A stretch of 30,035 bases of DNA from an uncultured Flavobacteriales bacterium. GTDB lineage: Bacteria > Bacteroidota > Bacteroidia > Flavobacteriales > BACL11. The DNA is taken from positions 1-30,035 of the forward strand of contig CAJWUS010000002.1 of assembly GCA_913047525.1 (NCBI GenBank), given 5' to 3'. Positions 15,298 to 22,719 of this stretch are shown here, one piece after another; the stretch's first letter is position 1, and each line of letters starts with the position of its first letter. Under the pieces are notes generated by a model. The model was not told the origin of the DNA. It did not search any database and saw only the letters and a program-made list of their open reading frames with translations. The position numbers were made by a program, and so were the translations under genes.

Positions 15298-16629
15298 TTG
15301 GAAGAAGAATTTAGTCCACTTTTACTTAGCATCTTTTTTGATATCACATTACAGCCAATATCAATCGGTATTGCGCTTAATTTTATCGTCATCTTACTAA
15401 TGTTATTTTGCTCCGCTCTTATTTCTGGTGCTGAAGTAGCCTACTTTTCCTTAACACCAAATAATGTTAAATATTTAAATCAGGAGAAGTCAAAAAAAGC
15501 ATTATTGACTTTAAAACTTCTAGAAAAGCCGAACAAGCTTTTAGCCACAATACTTATCACAAATAATTTTATAAATATTGGGATTATTATATTATCGACA
15601 TACTTTACTGCAAGCATCTTTCAATTTCCAGAAAACTCAATTATGGAATTCATGTTTCAAATTGTTGTTATCACCTTTGTAATTGTTCTTTTTGGCGAAA
15701 TTACTCCAAAAGTATATGCCAACAGAAATGCACTTTGGTTTAGCAAATGGATGAGTATCCCTTTAAATTTAAGTAGTAAACTATTCTCCCCACTTAGCCA
15801 TCTACTTACTTCAAGCACTTCTTTTATTGACAAGAGATTAAAACGAAAAAAAGAAGTGGTGTCAATGGATGAAATAGCAGAAGCATTAGAATTAACTGCT
15901 GAAACTGATCCGAATGAAGAAGAGCAGAAAATATTAAAAAGCATTGTTGAATTTGGCAATATTGATGTAAAAGAAATAATGAAATCAAGAGTAGATGTTG
16001 TTGCGATTGAACAAAAGTTGCTTTTTGAAAAAGTGATTGATTTAGTTGTCGATTCTGGTTTTTCACGAATTCCTGTTTACAAAGAAAACTTTGATGATGT
16101 AATCGGGATTTTGTATGTAAAAGACTTAATCCCACATTTGGATCAAAAAAGTGATTTTAAATGGCAAAATTTAATTCGATCTGCCTATTTTGTTCCTGAA
16201 ACAAAAATGATTAGCGATTTACTAAAAGAATTTCAGGATAAAAAGATCCACCTAGCCATAGTAGTTGATGAATACGGAGGCACCTCAGGAATCGTAACAT
16301 TGGAAGATATTTTAGAAGAAATTGTTGGAGATATTACTGATGAATTTGATGATGATGGTAATGTCTTTTCCATATTAGATGAGCATAATTTTATTTTTGA
16401 AGGAAAAATATCATTGAATGATTTTCTAAAAACCGTAAAAGGGGAAACGGATTATTTTGATGATGTAAAAGGGGATTCTGACTCCTTGGCAGGACTTATT
16501 TCAGAATTAAAAGGGGCAATCCCAAAAAAAGGGGAAGTTATTAAGTTTGCACCTTATATTTTTACAATAGAATCATCTGATAGACGAAAAATAAAACGAA
16601 TAAAAGTTCAAATCAAAAAAGATGAATAA
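15298..16629 (+). CDS. gldE: gliding motility-associated protein GldE
   Basis: GldE is a CorC/HlyC-like inner-membrane protein needed for gliding, or helpful for it, in flavobacteria and genetically linked with GldD. The 443-residue protein has an N-terminal membrane domain (CNNM/DUF21, segments near 20-45, 75-105 and 115-140). The pair of CBS domains spans about 200-330, with SIVEFGNIDVKEIMKSRVDVVAI and LAIVVDEYGGTSGIVTLEDILEEIVGDI, the second being the hallmark linker motif. A CorC/HlyC C-terminal domain follows near 350-435. No ATG gives the conserved N-terminus; the TTG at 15298-15300 does (EEEFSPLLLSIFFDITL). It overlaps gldD by 8 bp. Confidence 0.88.
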   Translation: MEEEFSPLLLSIFFDITLQPISIGIALNFIVILLMLFCSALISGAEVAYFSLTPNNVKYLNQEKSKKALLTLKLLEKPNKLLATILITNNFINIGIIILSTYFTASIFQFPENSIMEFMFQIVVITFVIVLFGEITPKVYANRNALWFSKWMSIPLNLSSKLFSPLSHLLTSSTSFIDKRLKRKKEVVSMDEIAEALELTAETDPNEEEQKILKSIVEFGNIDVKEIMKSRVDVVAIEQKLLFEKVIDLVVDSGFSRIPVYKENFDDVIGILYVKDLIPHLDQKSDFKWQNLIRSAYFVPETKMISDLLKEFQDKKIHLAIVVDEYGGTSGIVTLEDILEEIVGDITDEFDDDGNVFSILDEHNFIFEGKISLNDFLKTVKGETDYFDDVKGDSDSLAGLISELKGAIPKKGEVIKFAPYIFTIESSDRRKIKRIKVQIKKDE

Positions 16630-17185
16630 AGCAATTAGCATTTTTATTTTAATCTTTTTTTTCGCTTGTCAGGAGAATTACACCCCAAAACCAAGAGGAT
16701 TTTTTAAGCTCTCATTCCCCACAAAAAACTATCAGCAATACGCTCAGAATTGTCCTTTTACTTTTCAATTTCCGACCTATTCAAAAATTAACACCTTAGA
16801 AAAAAAGTGTTTTTTCAATTTGCGATTCCCTAACTTTAAAGCGACTTTACATCTAAGTTATTTTCATCTAAATAAAAATTTGTATGAGCATACAGAAGAA
16901 TCAAGAACATTGGCATACAAGCATAGCATAAAGGCAAATGCCATTAGCGAACAGCCATTTATCGACAGAAAAAACAATGTTTTTGGATTGGTGTATGACT
17001 ATAAGGGAACAACTGCTACTGCTTTGCAATTTTACCTTACCGATAGTTCAACTCATTTTTTTAGAGGGGCACTTTATTTTGATACAGAAGTAAATGATTC
17101 AATTGCTCCTGTTTCCAATTTTTTACAAGAAGATATAAAATACCTTATTGAGAGTTTTCGCTGGAAAGAAAAATTAGTCCAGTAG
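16622..17185 (+). CDS. gldD: gliding motility lipoprotein GldD
   Basis: This 187-residue lipoprotein starts MNKAISIFILIFFFACQENY: a signal peptide and a lipobox-like FFAC with the lipidated Cys near residue 16. PKPRGFFKLSFPTKNYQQY and NCPFTFQFPTY then mark GldD, whose members have the PKPxGxxRLxxP start and the NCPFxFxY repeat. The middle holds HLSYFHLNKNLYEHTEESRTLAYKHSIKANAI and GLVYDYKGTTATALQFYLTDSSTHFFRGALYF, also family-typical. It acts in the periplasm/cell envelope and is required for gliding in Flavobacterium. It starts 8 bp before the end of gldE. Its last 41 bases are also antisense to the tail of a COX15 remnant. Confidence 0.9.
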   Translation: MNKAISIFILIFFFACQENYTPKPRGFFKLSFPTKNYQQYAQNCPFTFQFPTYSKINTLEKKCFFNLRFPNFKATLHLSYFHLNKNLYEHTEESRTLAYKHSIKANAISEQPFIDRKNNVFGLVYDYKGTTATALQFYLTDSSTHFFRGALYFDTEVNDSIAPVSNFLQEDIKYLIESFRWKEKLVQ

Positions 17186-17430
17186 TAGCTAGTAAAACCA
17201 AAACTACTACAAGCTGATGCGCCACAGTAAAAAATATAGGTACTACAAAAATTAAGGTGATTATTCCTAATACAATTTGCGAACTAATTATTGCAACAAG
17301 AACCAATGTAGCTTTTTGTAAAAAAGTCTCTTTTGCTTTCTTCCAGATATAAATCGCAAAAAAGAAAACAAACCACTATAGCCAAAGGGATATTATTTTC
17401 TTTTGGCTGGAATTCATCCGAACAGAAATA
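17145..17430 (-). pseudogene. heme A synthase (COX15/CtaA) remnant
   Basis: The minus strand of this gap encodes WKKAKETF, SSQIVLGIITLIFVVPIF, then AHQLVVVLV and a stop at 17145-17147 (SSENSQ end). The QxxLGIxTLxxxVP...HQ block is the C-terminal hallmark of COX15/CtaA, the heme A synthase that finishes heme for cytochrome aa3 oxidases; the His aligns with a heme ligand. Upstream the homology continues out of frame as IPLAIVVCFLF, and removing one base from a 6-base A-run at 17358-17363 joins the two frames. No start and no N-terminal half are found, so the gene is a 5'-truncated, frameshifted remnant of about 95 codons. Its last 41 bases overlap gldD antisense. Detection of the family is moderately sure. 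Confidence 0.65.
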
Positions 17431-17437
17431 ACTAAGC

Positions 17438-17445
17438 TATATTTG
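17438..17445 (+). promoter_or_regulatory. TAnnTTTG -7 box of the DMT-family transporter
   Basis: TATATTTG is an exact consensus match 15 nt before the ATG at 17461. The box sits at the edge of the COX15 remnant and no matching -33 TTG is visible. Confidence 0.45.
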
Positions 17446-17460
17446 CTACCTATTATTTTT

Positions 17461-18330
17461 ATGGAGAAATCGATAAAAAATTATTTAATCCTCATTTTTC
17501 TGGCAATTATTTGGGGAAGTTCCTTCATTTTGATGAAAAGAGGATTGGAAGTGTATTCTTACACGCAAGTGGCAGCTTTACGGCTGTTTATTGCTTTTCT
17601 TTCTCTTTTGCCATTTATTTTTCGTGCATTTAAAAAAGTGGCTAAAAAACATTGGGGTCCAATTATAATAACTGCTTTTTTAGGAAATGGTATTCCCGCT
17701 TTTTTATTTACAAAAGCCCAAACCCACTTAGACAGTTCATTTGTAGGGATACTCAACTCACTAACGCCTTTATTTACACTTTTACTCGGAATTTATTTTT
17801 TCAAATCACGACCAAATAAAACAAATATTTTAGGAGTAATTATTGGGCTTACAGGTGCTTTCATTCTTTCTTCATCCAATTTAGATGGCGTTTTTGCAAT
17901 CAATTTCTACACCCTTCTGGTGGTTTTGGCTACCTTATTTTATGCCATAAGCGTAAATGTAATTAGGAAATATCTTGCTGATTTAGATGCAATTTCTATA
18001 TCCACACTTGCCTTTTTATTTATCGGACCAGCATCAGGAACTTATGTTTTTAGCAGTAATTTTATGCTTTTTCTTAATACAGATAGAGGTATTAGTGCTC
18101 TTTTATACATAGCAATTCTAGCAGTCATTTGCACATCTCTTGCAGTAGTTATTTTTAATAAACTAATAAAAGATTCCTCTGCTATTTTCGCCTCTTCTGT
18201 CACATATCTTATTCCGGTTGTTGCTATTTCTTGGGGTGTGTTAGATGGGGAAAACATACTTTTCTCGCACATTTTTGGAGCTGCAATTATTCTTTGCGGC
18301 GTGTATTTGGTAAATAAGAAGATGGCTTAA
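17461..18330 (+). CDS. EamA/DMT-family transporter
   Basis: This 289-residue inner-membrane protein has ten hydrophobic segments in two homologous halves. The hallmark IWGSSFILMKRGLE lies near residues 20-33 and a family-typical LRLFIAFLSLLPF follows. The second half repeats the pattern (LATLFYAISVNVIRKYLADLDAISISTLAFLFIGP). This drug/metabolite family mostly exports amino acids or other metabolites; the substrate is not predictable. I use ATG 17461, which gives MEKSIKNYLILIFLAIIWGSSF; a TTG at 17443 would overlap the promoter box. It converges on the next gene, with both stops inside the shared TTAA at 18327-18330. Confidence 0.85.
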   Translation: MEKSIKNYLILIFLAIIWGSSFILMKRGLEVYSYTQVAALRLFIAFLSLLPFIFRAFKKVAKKHWGPIIITAFLGNGIPAFLFTKAQTHLDSSFVGILNSLTPLFTLLLGIYFFKSRPNKTNILGVIIGLTGAFILSSSNLDGVFAINFYTLLVVLATLFYAISVNVIRKYLADLDAISISTLAFLFIGPASGTYVFSSNFMLFLNTDRGISALLYIAILAVICTSLAVVIFNKLIKDSSAIFASSVTYLIPVVAISWGVLDGENILFSHIFGAAIILCGVYLVNKKMA

Positions 18331-20105
18331 CTTACAACTGGGATAATTTCTAAAGCTTCTACTTCCAATGCAAGTAAAGCTAAATTACTTTTAGTTTTTT
18401 CTAAACTTGCAAGTGTTTCCTGCTTTGTTTTCTCGTATTTATCTTTTAACCCATCAAACATATTGGTATAATAAGCAAATCCTTCATTCATATTTTCTAA
18501 AAAACGATTAAAGTATTCTTCTTGCTTTTTGTTCCAATCTTTTTTAGCTTCTTCCAATTTGTTTTTAAAGAAGTCCATATACAAATTCAACTCTTTCACA
18601 AACATATTTGGCCTGTCGGTTCGGCTCATAAAATTCTCCAAACCATAGATATGTTTGGTCATATCTTCTAATGACAATAGTTTATCAAAATAGGCCATAT
18701 TTGGTCCTGGACAAATGGAAACAGCTGTGCTTTCCTTAGCTTCAATACCATTAGTGATAACTGCTGCTGACAAACCCATACATAAGCAAACTTTCTCCGT
18801 TATCTCATCAGAAACTCCAAGTTCTTCAATTTTATTTTTTTGATACAAACGAGAAGCAGTGCAAACACCTTTTCCATCATATTCTGTGCTAAAAGCCAAA
18901 TACCTTCTGGGGCATGGGCTACCTGGTTTCCCATCCTTCACTTTTTGTAATTTTTCTGCATCTTTGGATGAGTTACGCAAATTATTAAATGGCACTCCCA
19001 GTGGCGATACATTACTTAAATATAAATCTTTCTCTTTTGCTTTAACGAGTTGCATCCTTGTTTTGTCATCTACATTTGTCACTTCTGGGACTAATAAAAA
19101 TGGGGTTCCCCAACCGACTGAATCCAACTCATAATGTTTGATTAAAAAATCGTGTTCTTCAGCAGTACCTACTCCGCCTTGAGCTGTTATTTTTAATGCT
19201 AAGGGTTTTTTAGGAATTACCCTGTTATTTGCCGCAAGTGCTGTTTTACAAATTTCATAAACCTCCTTAATTAACTCCTCTCGCTTTTCTCTGAATTCCG
19301 CTAAAATTGGTCCCATTAAATAACCATCAGTTGCAAAGGCATGCCCTCCACAATTTAGTCCAGATTCAACTCTGTATTCAGAAACCCATAATCCTTTTTT
19401 TGCCAGAAATTTCCCTTGAATAAGTGCTGAACGATAATCACTTACTTTCAGCACAATTTTCTTTTTAATATAGCTATCAGCATTTGGATAAAAATCTTCA
19501 AATTGTGAAATATAGCCATATAATCTTGGGTTCATCCCTGCTGAGAAAATAATGGATGATGCTAAATCACTATTGGCATAACCCCTTAATGCCGCATGTG
19601 CATCATTATATTCTGATGGCAAAGCCTCATTCTTGAAAAAGTTTGGCTTATCCACCTTTGTCATAATATTTACATCAATACTTCCCATGTTCAAATTCTC
19701 TTTCAGCCAAGGAGAAATCTCATCTATATTAAAGTAATTCTTAGTGAGTTTATTGAATTCCTTTTTCAACTGAGATGTGTCTGGAAAAGTCGCAAAAAAA
19801 GTTTTCAAAGCTTCTACTTTCTCTTTTGTAGCAGTAGTATATTCCTCATACTTCTGATTAGCTAATTTATTTACTAAATTCAAATAAGAAGTGATCCTGT
19901 CAGCACGATAATCCTTAGTATTATTTTTTATTTCCTCATACTGCAAATTATTTTTATCAGCATATACCTTCCTGAGTCTTTCCAATAATACATCATCAGC
20001 CAAAGCAATAACCGAATCAATACCGAATTGTGCAACTTTTAGTGGTGTATCTGCTGTAAATGCAGTTCCCATTACAGGAATATGGAAGGAATGTTGTTGT
20101 GTCAT
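18327..20105 (-). CDS. uncharacterised NMO/PfaD-like TIM-barrel protein, 592 residues
   Basis: The start is set at ATG 20105, giving MTQQHSFHIPVMGTAFTADTP; a start at 20180 would add an unconserved tail and reach the lysC side. Residues 9-36 (IPVMGTAFTADTPLKVAQFGIDSVIAL), GLNCGGHAFATDG around 249-261, and LKITAQGGVGTAEEHDF with LDSVGWGTPFLLVPEVTNVD (304-346) resemble the strand-1, GGH and FMN-phosphate GGxGT/GTxFL motifs of nitronate monooxygenase and PfaD-like proteins. Cysteines lie at 252, 286, 398, 415, 440, 442 and 465, within GSPCPRRYL, GVCTASR, KVCLCMG and ICPGPNM, which could bind metal or an iron-sulfur centre. A charged helical region from about 510 to 575 is probably coiled coil. 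The function is unknown. It follows lysC by 55 bp on the same strand. Confidence 0.7.
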   Translation of the reverse strand: MTQQHSFHIPVMGTAFTADTPLKVAQFGIDSVIALADDVLLERLRKVYADKNNLQYEEIKNNTKDYRADRITSYLNLVNKLANQKYEEYTTATKEKVEALKTFFATFPDTSQLKKEFNKLTKNYFNIDEISPWLKENLNMGSIDVNIMTKVDKPNFFKNEALPSEYNDAHAALRGYANSDLASSIIFSAGMNPRLYGYISQFEDFYPNADSYIKKKIVLKVSDYRSALIQGKFLAKKGLWVSEYRVESGLNCGGHAFATDGYLMGPILAEFREKREELIKEVYEICKTALAANNRVIPKKPLALKITAQGGVGTAEEHDFLIKHYELDSVGWGTPFLLVPEVTNVDDKTRMQLVKAKEKDLYLSNVSPLGVPFNNLRNSSKDAEKLQKVKDGKPGSPCPRRYLAFSTEYDGKGVCTASRLYQKNKIEELGVSDEITEKVCLCMGLSAAVITNGIEAKESTAVSICPGPNMAYFDKLLSLEDMTKHIYGLENFMSRTDRPNMFVKELNLYMDFFKNKLEEAKKDWNKKQEEYFNRFLENMNEGFAYYTNMFDGLKDKYEKTKQETLASLEKTKSNLALLALEVEALEIIPVVS

Positions 20106-20160
20106 TATAAATCTCTTGTAAAATGGCTGTAAAGATACGAATAAGTAACTATTTACGATA

Positions 20161-21417
20161 TTATTCCATATCTTTAACAACCAAGTGTATGGTATGTCTG
20201 CTTTTTTGTTCTAGTACTAATTCCTTATTTGTCAGTAGTTTCTCGTTGGAATCTTCATTATAATGACGAATTGTGTATAATGTAAGGTTTTCGTTAAAAA
20301 GGACTCCAAAATCTTCTTGCAAGCAATTTAATAATGGCGGAATTTTATGACTGTCGTAATCCACGCAAACAGAGAAACTTACTGCCGAATTTTGCATCAT
20401 ATTCACCCTTACTCCATACTTAGCAAAAATAGTAAAAATGGAACTTAAGTGTTCTTCCACAATAAAAGACAAGTTCTTATCAGAAACTGAAATAAGGATT
20501 TGATTTTCTTTTACAATATAGGATGGAATAAATGGCTCTACCAACTTATAATCGCCAATAATGGAACTCTCTTTTTTAGGATTAATAAAGGATTTCACTT
20601 CTAAAGGAATAGATTTTCTTTGCAATGGTTGAATGGTTTTTGGATGCATCACTTTTGCACCATAATAAGCCAATTCTATTGCTTCTTCAAAAGGTATTTT
20701 CATCAATTGCTCAGTATCCTTAAAAAATCTTGGATCGGCATTGAGCACCCCATCCACATCTTTCCAAATTATGACTTGCTTTACATCAAGAGCAAAAGCC
20801 AAAATGGCTGCTGTAAAATCCGAACCTTCCCGGCCCAATGTTGTAGTAAAATTCTCAGAAGTGCAGCCAATAAACCCTTGTGTAATTATTGGGAAATATG
20901 TGACTTTATCTTTACAAAAAGTGATGGTTTGCTTCCAATCTATTTCTGCATTTCTGTATTTGTTGTCGGTTCGAATAATATCCCTTGCATCCAACCAAGA
21001 ATTTTCAAAACCATTTTCACTTAAATAAGCACTCATTATTTTGGTAGAAAGCATCTCGCCAATCGATACAATCTGATCATAATTAAAAGCAAAATCAGGG
21101 TTTGGCTCATCCTCCAACACCCACTCAATTTCAACAAACAGATTATTTACCTCATTATAAATAAAGTGACCCTCCTCAAATAATTCTCCCAACAAATGGG
21201 CATGAAAATCTTTTACTACTTTGAGTTTGGTTTCTGCTTTTCCATTTTTTTTCAAATAAGCCTCTGTTACGTCTTCCAACATATTAGTAACTTTCCCCAT
21301 GGCGGAGAATACTATAATCAAACTCTCATCCGAATAATCATCTAATATTTCGGCTACGCGCTTTATGTTTTCTATGTCTTTTATGGAGGTTCCTCCAAAC
21401 TTAAAGATTATTATCAT
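20161..21417 (-). CDS. lysC: aspartate kinase
   Basis: This 418-residue monofunctional aspartokinase phosphorylates L-aspartate, the first step toward lysine, threonine and methionine and, in many bacteria, diaminopimelate for the cell wall. The ATP/aspartate site KFGGTSIKD lies at residues 6-14. The regulatory/catalytic SIGEMLSTKIMSAYL (about 116-130), TTLGREGSDFTAAILAFALD (about 193-212) and DVDGVLNADPRFF (about 221-233) are canonical, and two ACT-like modules occupy the C-terminal third (about 300-418). It reads from ATG 21415-21417 and is divergent to the phosphofructokinase gene. Feedback inhibition by end products is expected from the family but cannot be read from the sequence alone. 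The call is secure. Confidence 0.93.
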   Translation of the reverse strand: MIIIFKFGGTSIKDIENIKRVAEILDDYSDESLIIVFSAMGKVTNMLEDVTEAYLKKNGKAETKLKVVKDFHAHLLGELFEEGHFIYNEVNNLFVEIEWVLEDEPNPDFAFNYDQIVSIGEMLSTKIMSAYLSENGFENSWLDARDIIRTDNKYRNAEIDWKQTITFCKDKVTYFPIITQGFIGCTSENFTTTLGREGSDFTAAILAFALDVKQVIIWKDVDGVLNADPRFFKDTEQLMKIPFEEAIELAYYGAKVMHPKTIQPLQRKSIPLEVKSFINPKKESSIIGDYKLVEPFIPSYIVKENQILISVSDKNLSFIVEEHLSSIFTIFAKYGVRVNMMQNSAVSFSVCVDYDSHKIPPLLNCLQEDFGVLFNENLTLYTIRHYNEDSNEKLLTNKELVLEQKSRHTIHLVVKDME

Positions 21418-21519
21418 TTCTGCATTTGAAATTTAAGGATACAAAGTAAAGAATTATTTTTTCAACTTATCTTTTAAAATTTCCGATATTTGCAGAAGAT
21501 AAAAAGAAGATCGTCAATT

Positions 21520-22713
21520 ATGAAAATTGCATTCTTAACTTCTGGCGGAATTGCACCATGCCTGTCCGCATCCATTGGTAGGTTAACTGAAAACTACTTG
21601 AATAATTATCCAAATGCCGAAATTATTGGCTATCTAAATGGTTATAAAGGTTTGCTTTTGGGCAACAGCATTTATTTTCCTAAAACACTAAAAGGGAAAA
21701 CAGAACAATTTTATGCTTTTGGCGGCTCTCCTATTGGGAATAGTAGGGTAAAACTTAAAAATATAGAAGATTGTGTAAGTAAAGGATATGTAAAAGAAGG
21801 AGAAAATCCATTAGAAGTGGCGGCCAATCAGTTGGTAAAAGATGGAGTAACCATTTTACACACCATTGGAGGTGATGATACCAATACCACTGCTGCTGAT
21901 TTATCCAACTATTTGAAAAAAAATAATTATGATTTAATGGTAGTCGGTTTACCTAAAACAGTGGACAATGATGTATCTCCTATTACCCAAACATTAGGGG
22001 CTTGGACGGCAGCCGAACAAGGCGCTATTTTCTTTGAAAATGTAGTAGGTGAAAACACAACATCTGACAGGCAACTCATCATTCATGAAGTAATGGGCAG
22101 GCATTGCGGATGGCTTACAGCAGCAACTGCTTTGGAATATCGCAAGCGATTGGGGGAAATGACATTCATTCCAGAGGTAGGAGTGGTAAAAGAAAAATGG
22201 GAGATTCATTCTGTTTTTCTTCCAGAAGAAGATATTGATTTTGATAAAGAGTGTGAGCGTCTTAATAAAATAATGGACCAATACGATTGCGTGAATGTGT
22301 TCTTATGTGAGGGTGCAGGATTAGAGACCATTGTAAAAGAAACAGAAAAAGCAGGAGAAGAAGTATTAAGAGATGCTTTCGGCCATGTAAGGTTGGACGA
22401 TTTAAATCCAGGGCAGTGGTTTGCCAAGCAATTAGGAAAAAGATTAAAAGCCAATAAAGTTTTGGTGCAAAAAAGTGGTTATTTTGGGCGCTCGGCAAAA
22501 GCAAATCAACAAGATTTAGATTTAATTTTTGAAGTTGCTGATAAAGCAGTAGAAAGCGCAACAACTGGAATAAGCGGAGTAGTTGGCTGGGATGAAGAGG
22601 ACAACAACAATCTTACATGCATTGCATTTGGCAGAATAAAAGGAGGAAAACCATTTGATACTTCACATGATTGGTATCGAAATATGATGCAAGAAATTCA
22701 CGCCATAAAATAG
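21520..22713 (+). CDS. pfp: PPi-type 6-phosphofructokinase
   Basis: This 397-residue cytosolic glycolytic enzyme phosphorylates fructose 6-phosphate. The residues that decide the donor are visible: GGDDTNTTA at about 117-125 (GGDD rather than the GGDGS of ATP-PFK) and PKTVDND at about 145-151 (Lys where ATP enzymes have Gly). Together they mark a pyrophosphate-dependent, potentially reversible enzyme. The N-terminus MKIAFLTSGGIAPCLSA fixes the start at ATG 21520; a TTG at 21490 would only add a basic tail. The end RIKGGKPFDTSHDWYRN is conserved. It sits 6 nt upstream of mfd on the same strand, with an oddly unrelated neighbour in function. Confidence 0.85.
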   Translation: MKIAFLTSGGIAPCLSASIGRLTENYLNNYPNAEIIGYLNGYKGLLLGNSIYFPKTLKGKTEQFYAFGGSPIGNSRVKLKNIEDCVSKGYVKEGENPLEVAANQLVKDGVTILHTIGGDDTNTTAADLSNYLKKNNYDLMVVGLPKTVDNDVSPITQTLGAWTAAEQGAIFFENVVGENTTSDRQLIIHEVMGRHCGWLTAATALEYRKRLGEMTFIPEVGVVKEKWEIHSVFLPEEDIDFDKECERLNKIMDQYDCVNVFLCEGAGLETIVKETEKAGEEVLRDAFGHVRLDDLNPGQWFAKQLGKRLKANKVLVQKSGYFGRSAKANQQDLDLIFEVADKAVESATTGISGVVGWDEEDNNNLTCIAFGRIKGGKPFDTSHDWYRNMMQEIHAIK

Positions 22714-22719
22714 TTCTTC

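Noticed and set aside
20620..21024. 134-codon plus-strand frame antisense to lysC
   Set aside because: The lysC motifs are intact on the minus strand and the antisense product has no domain pattern.
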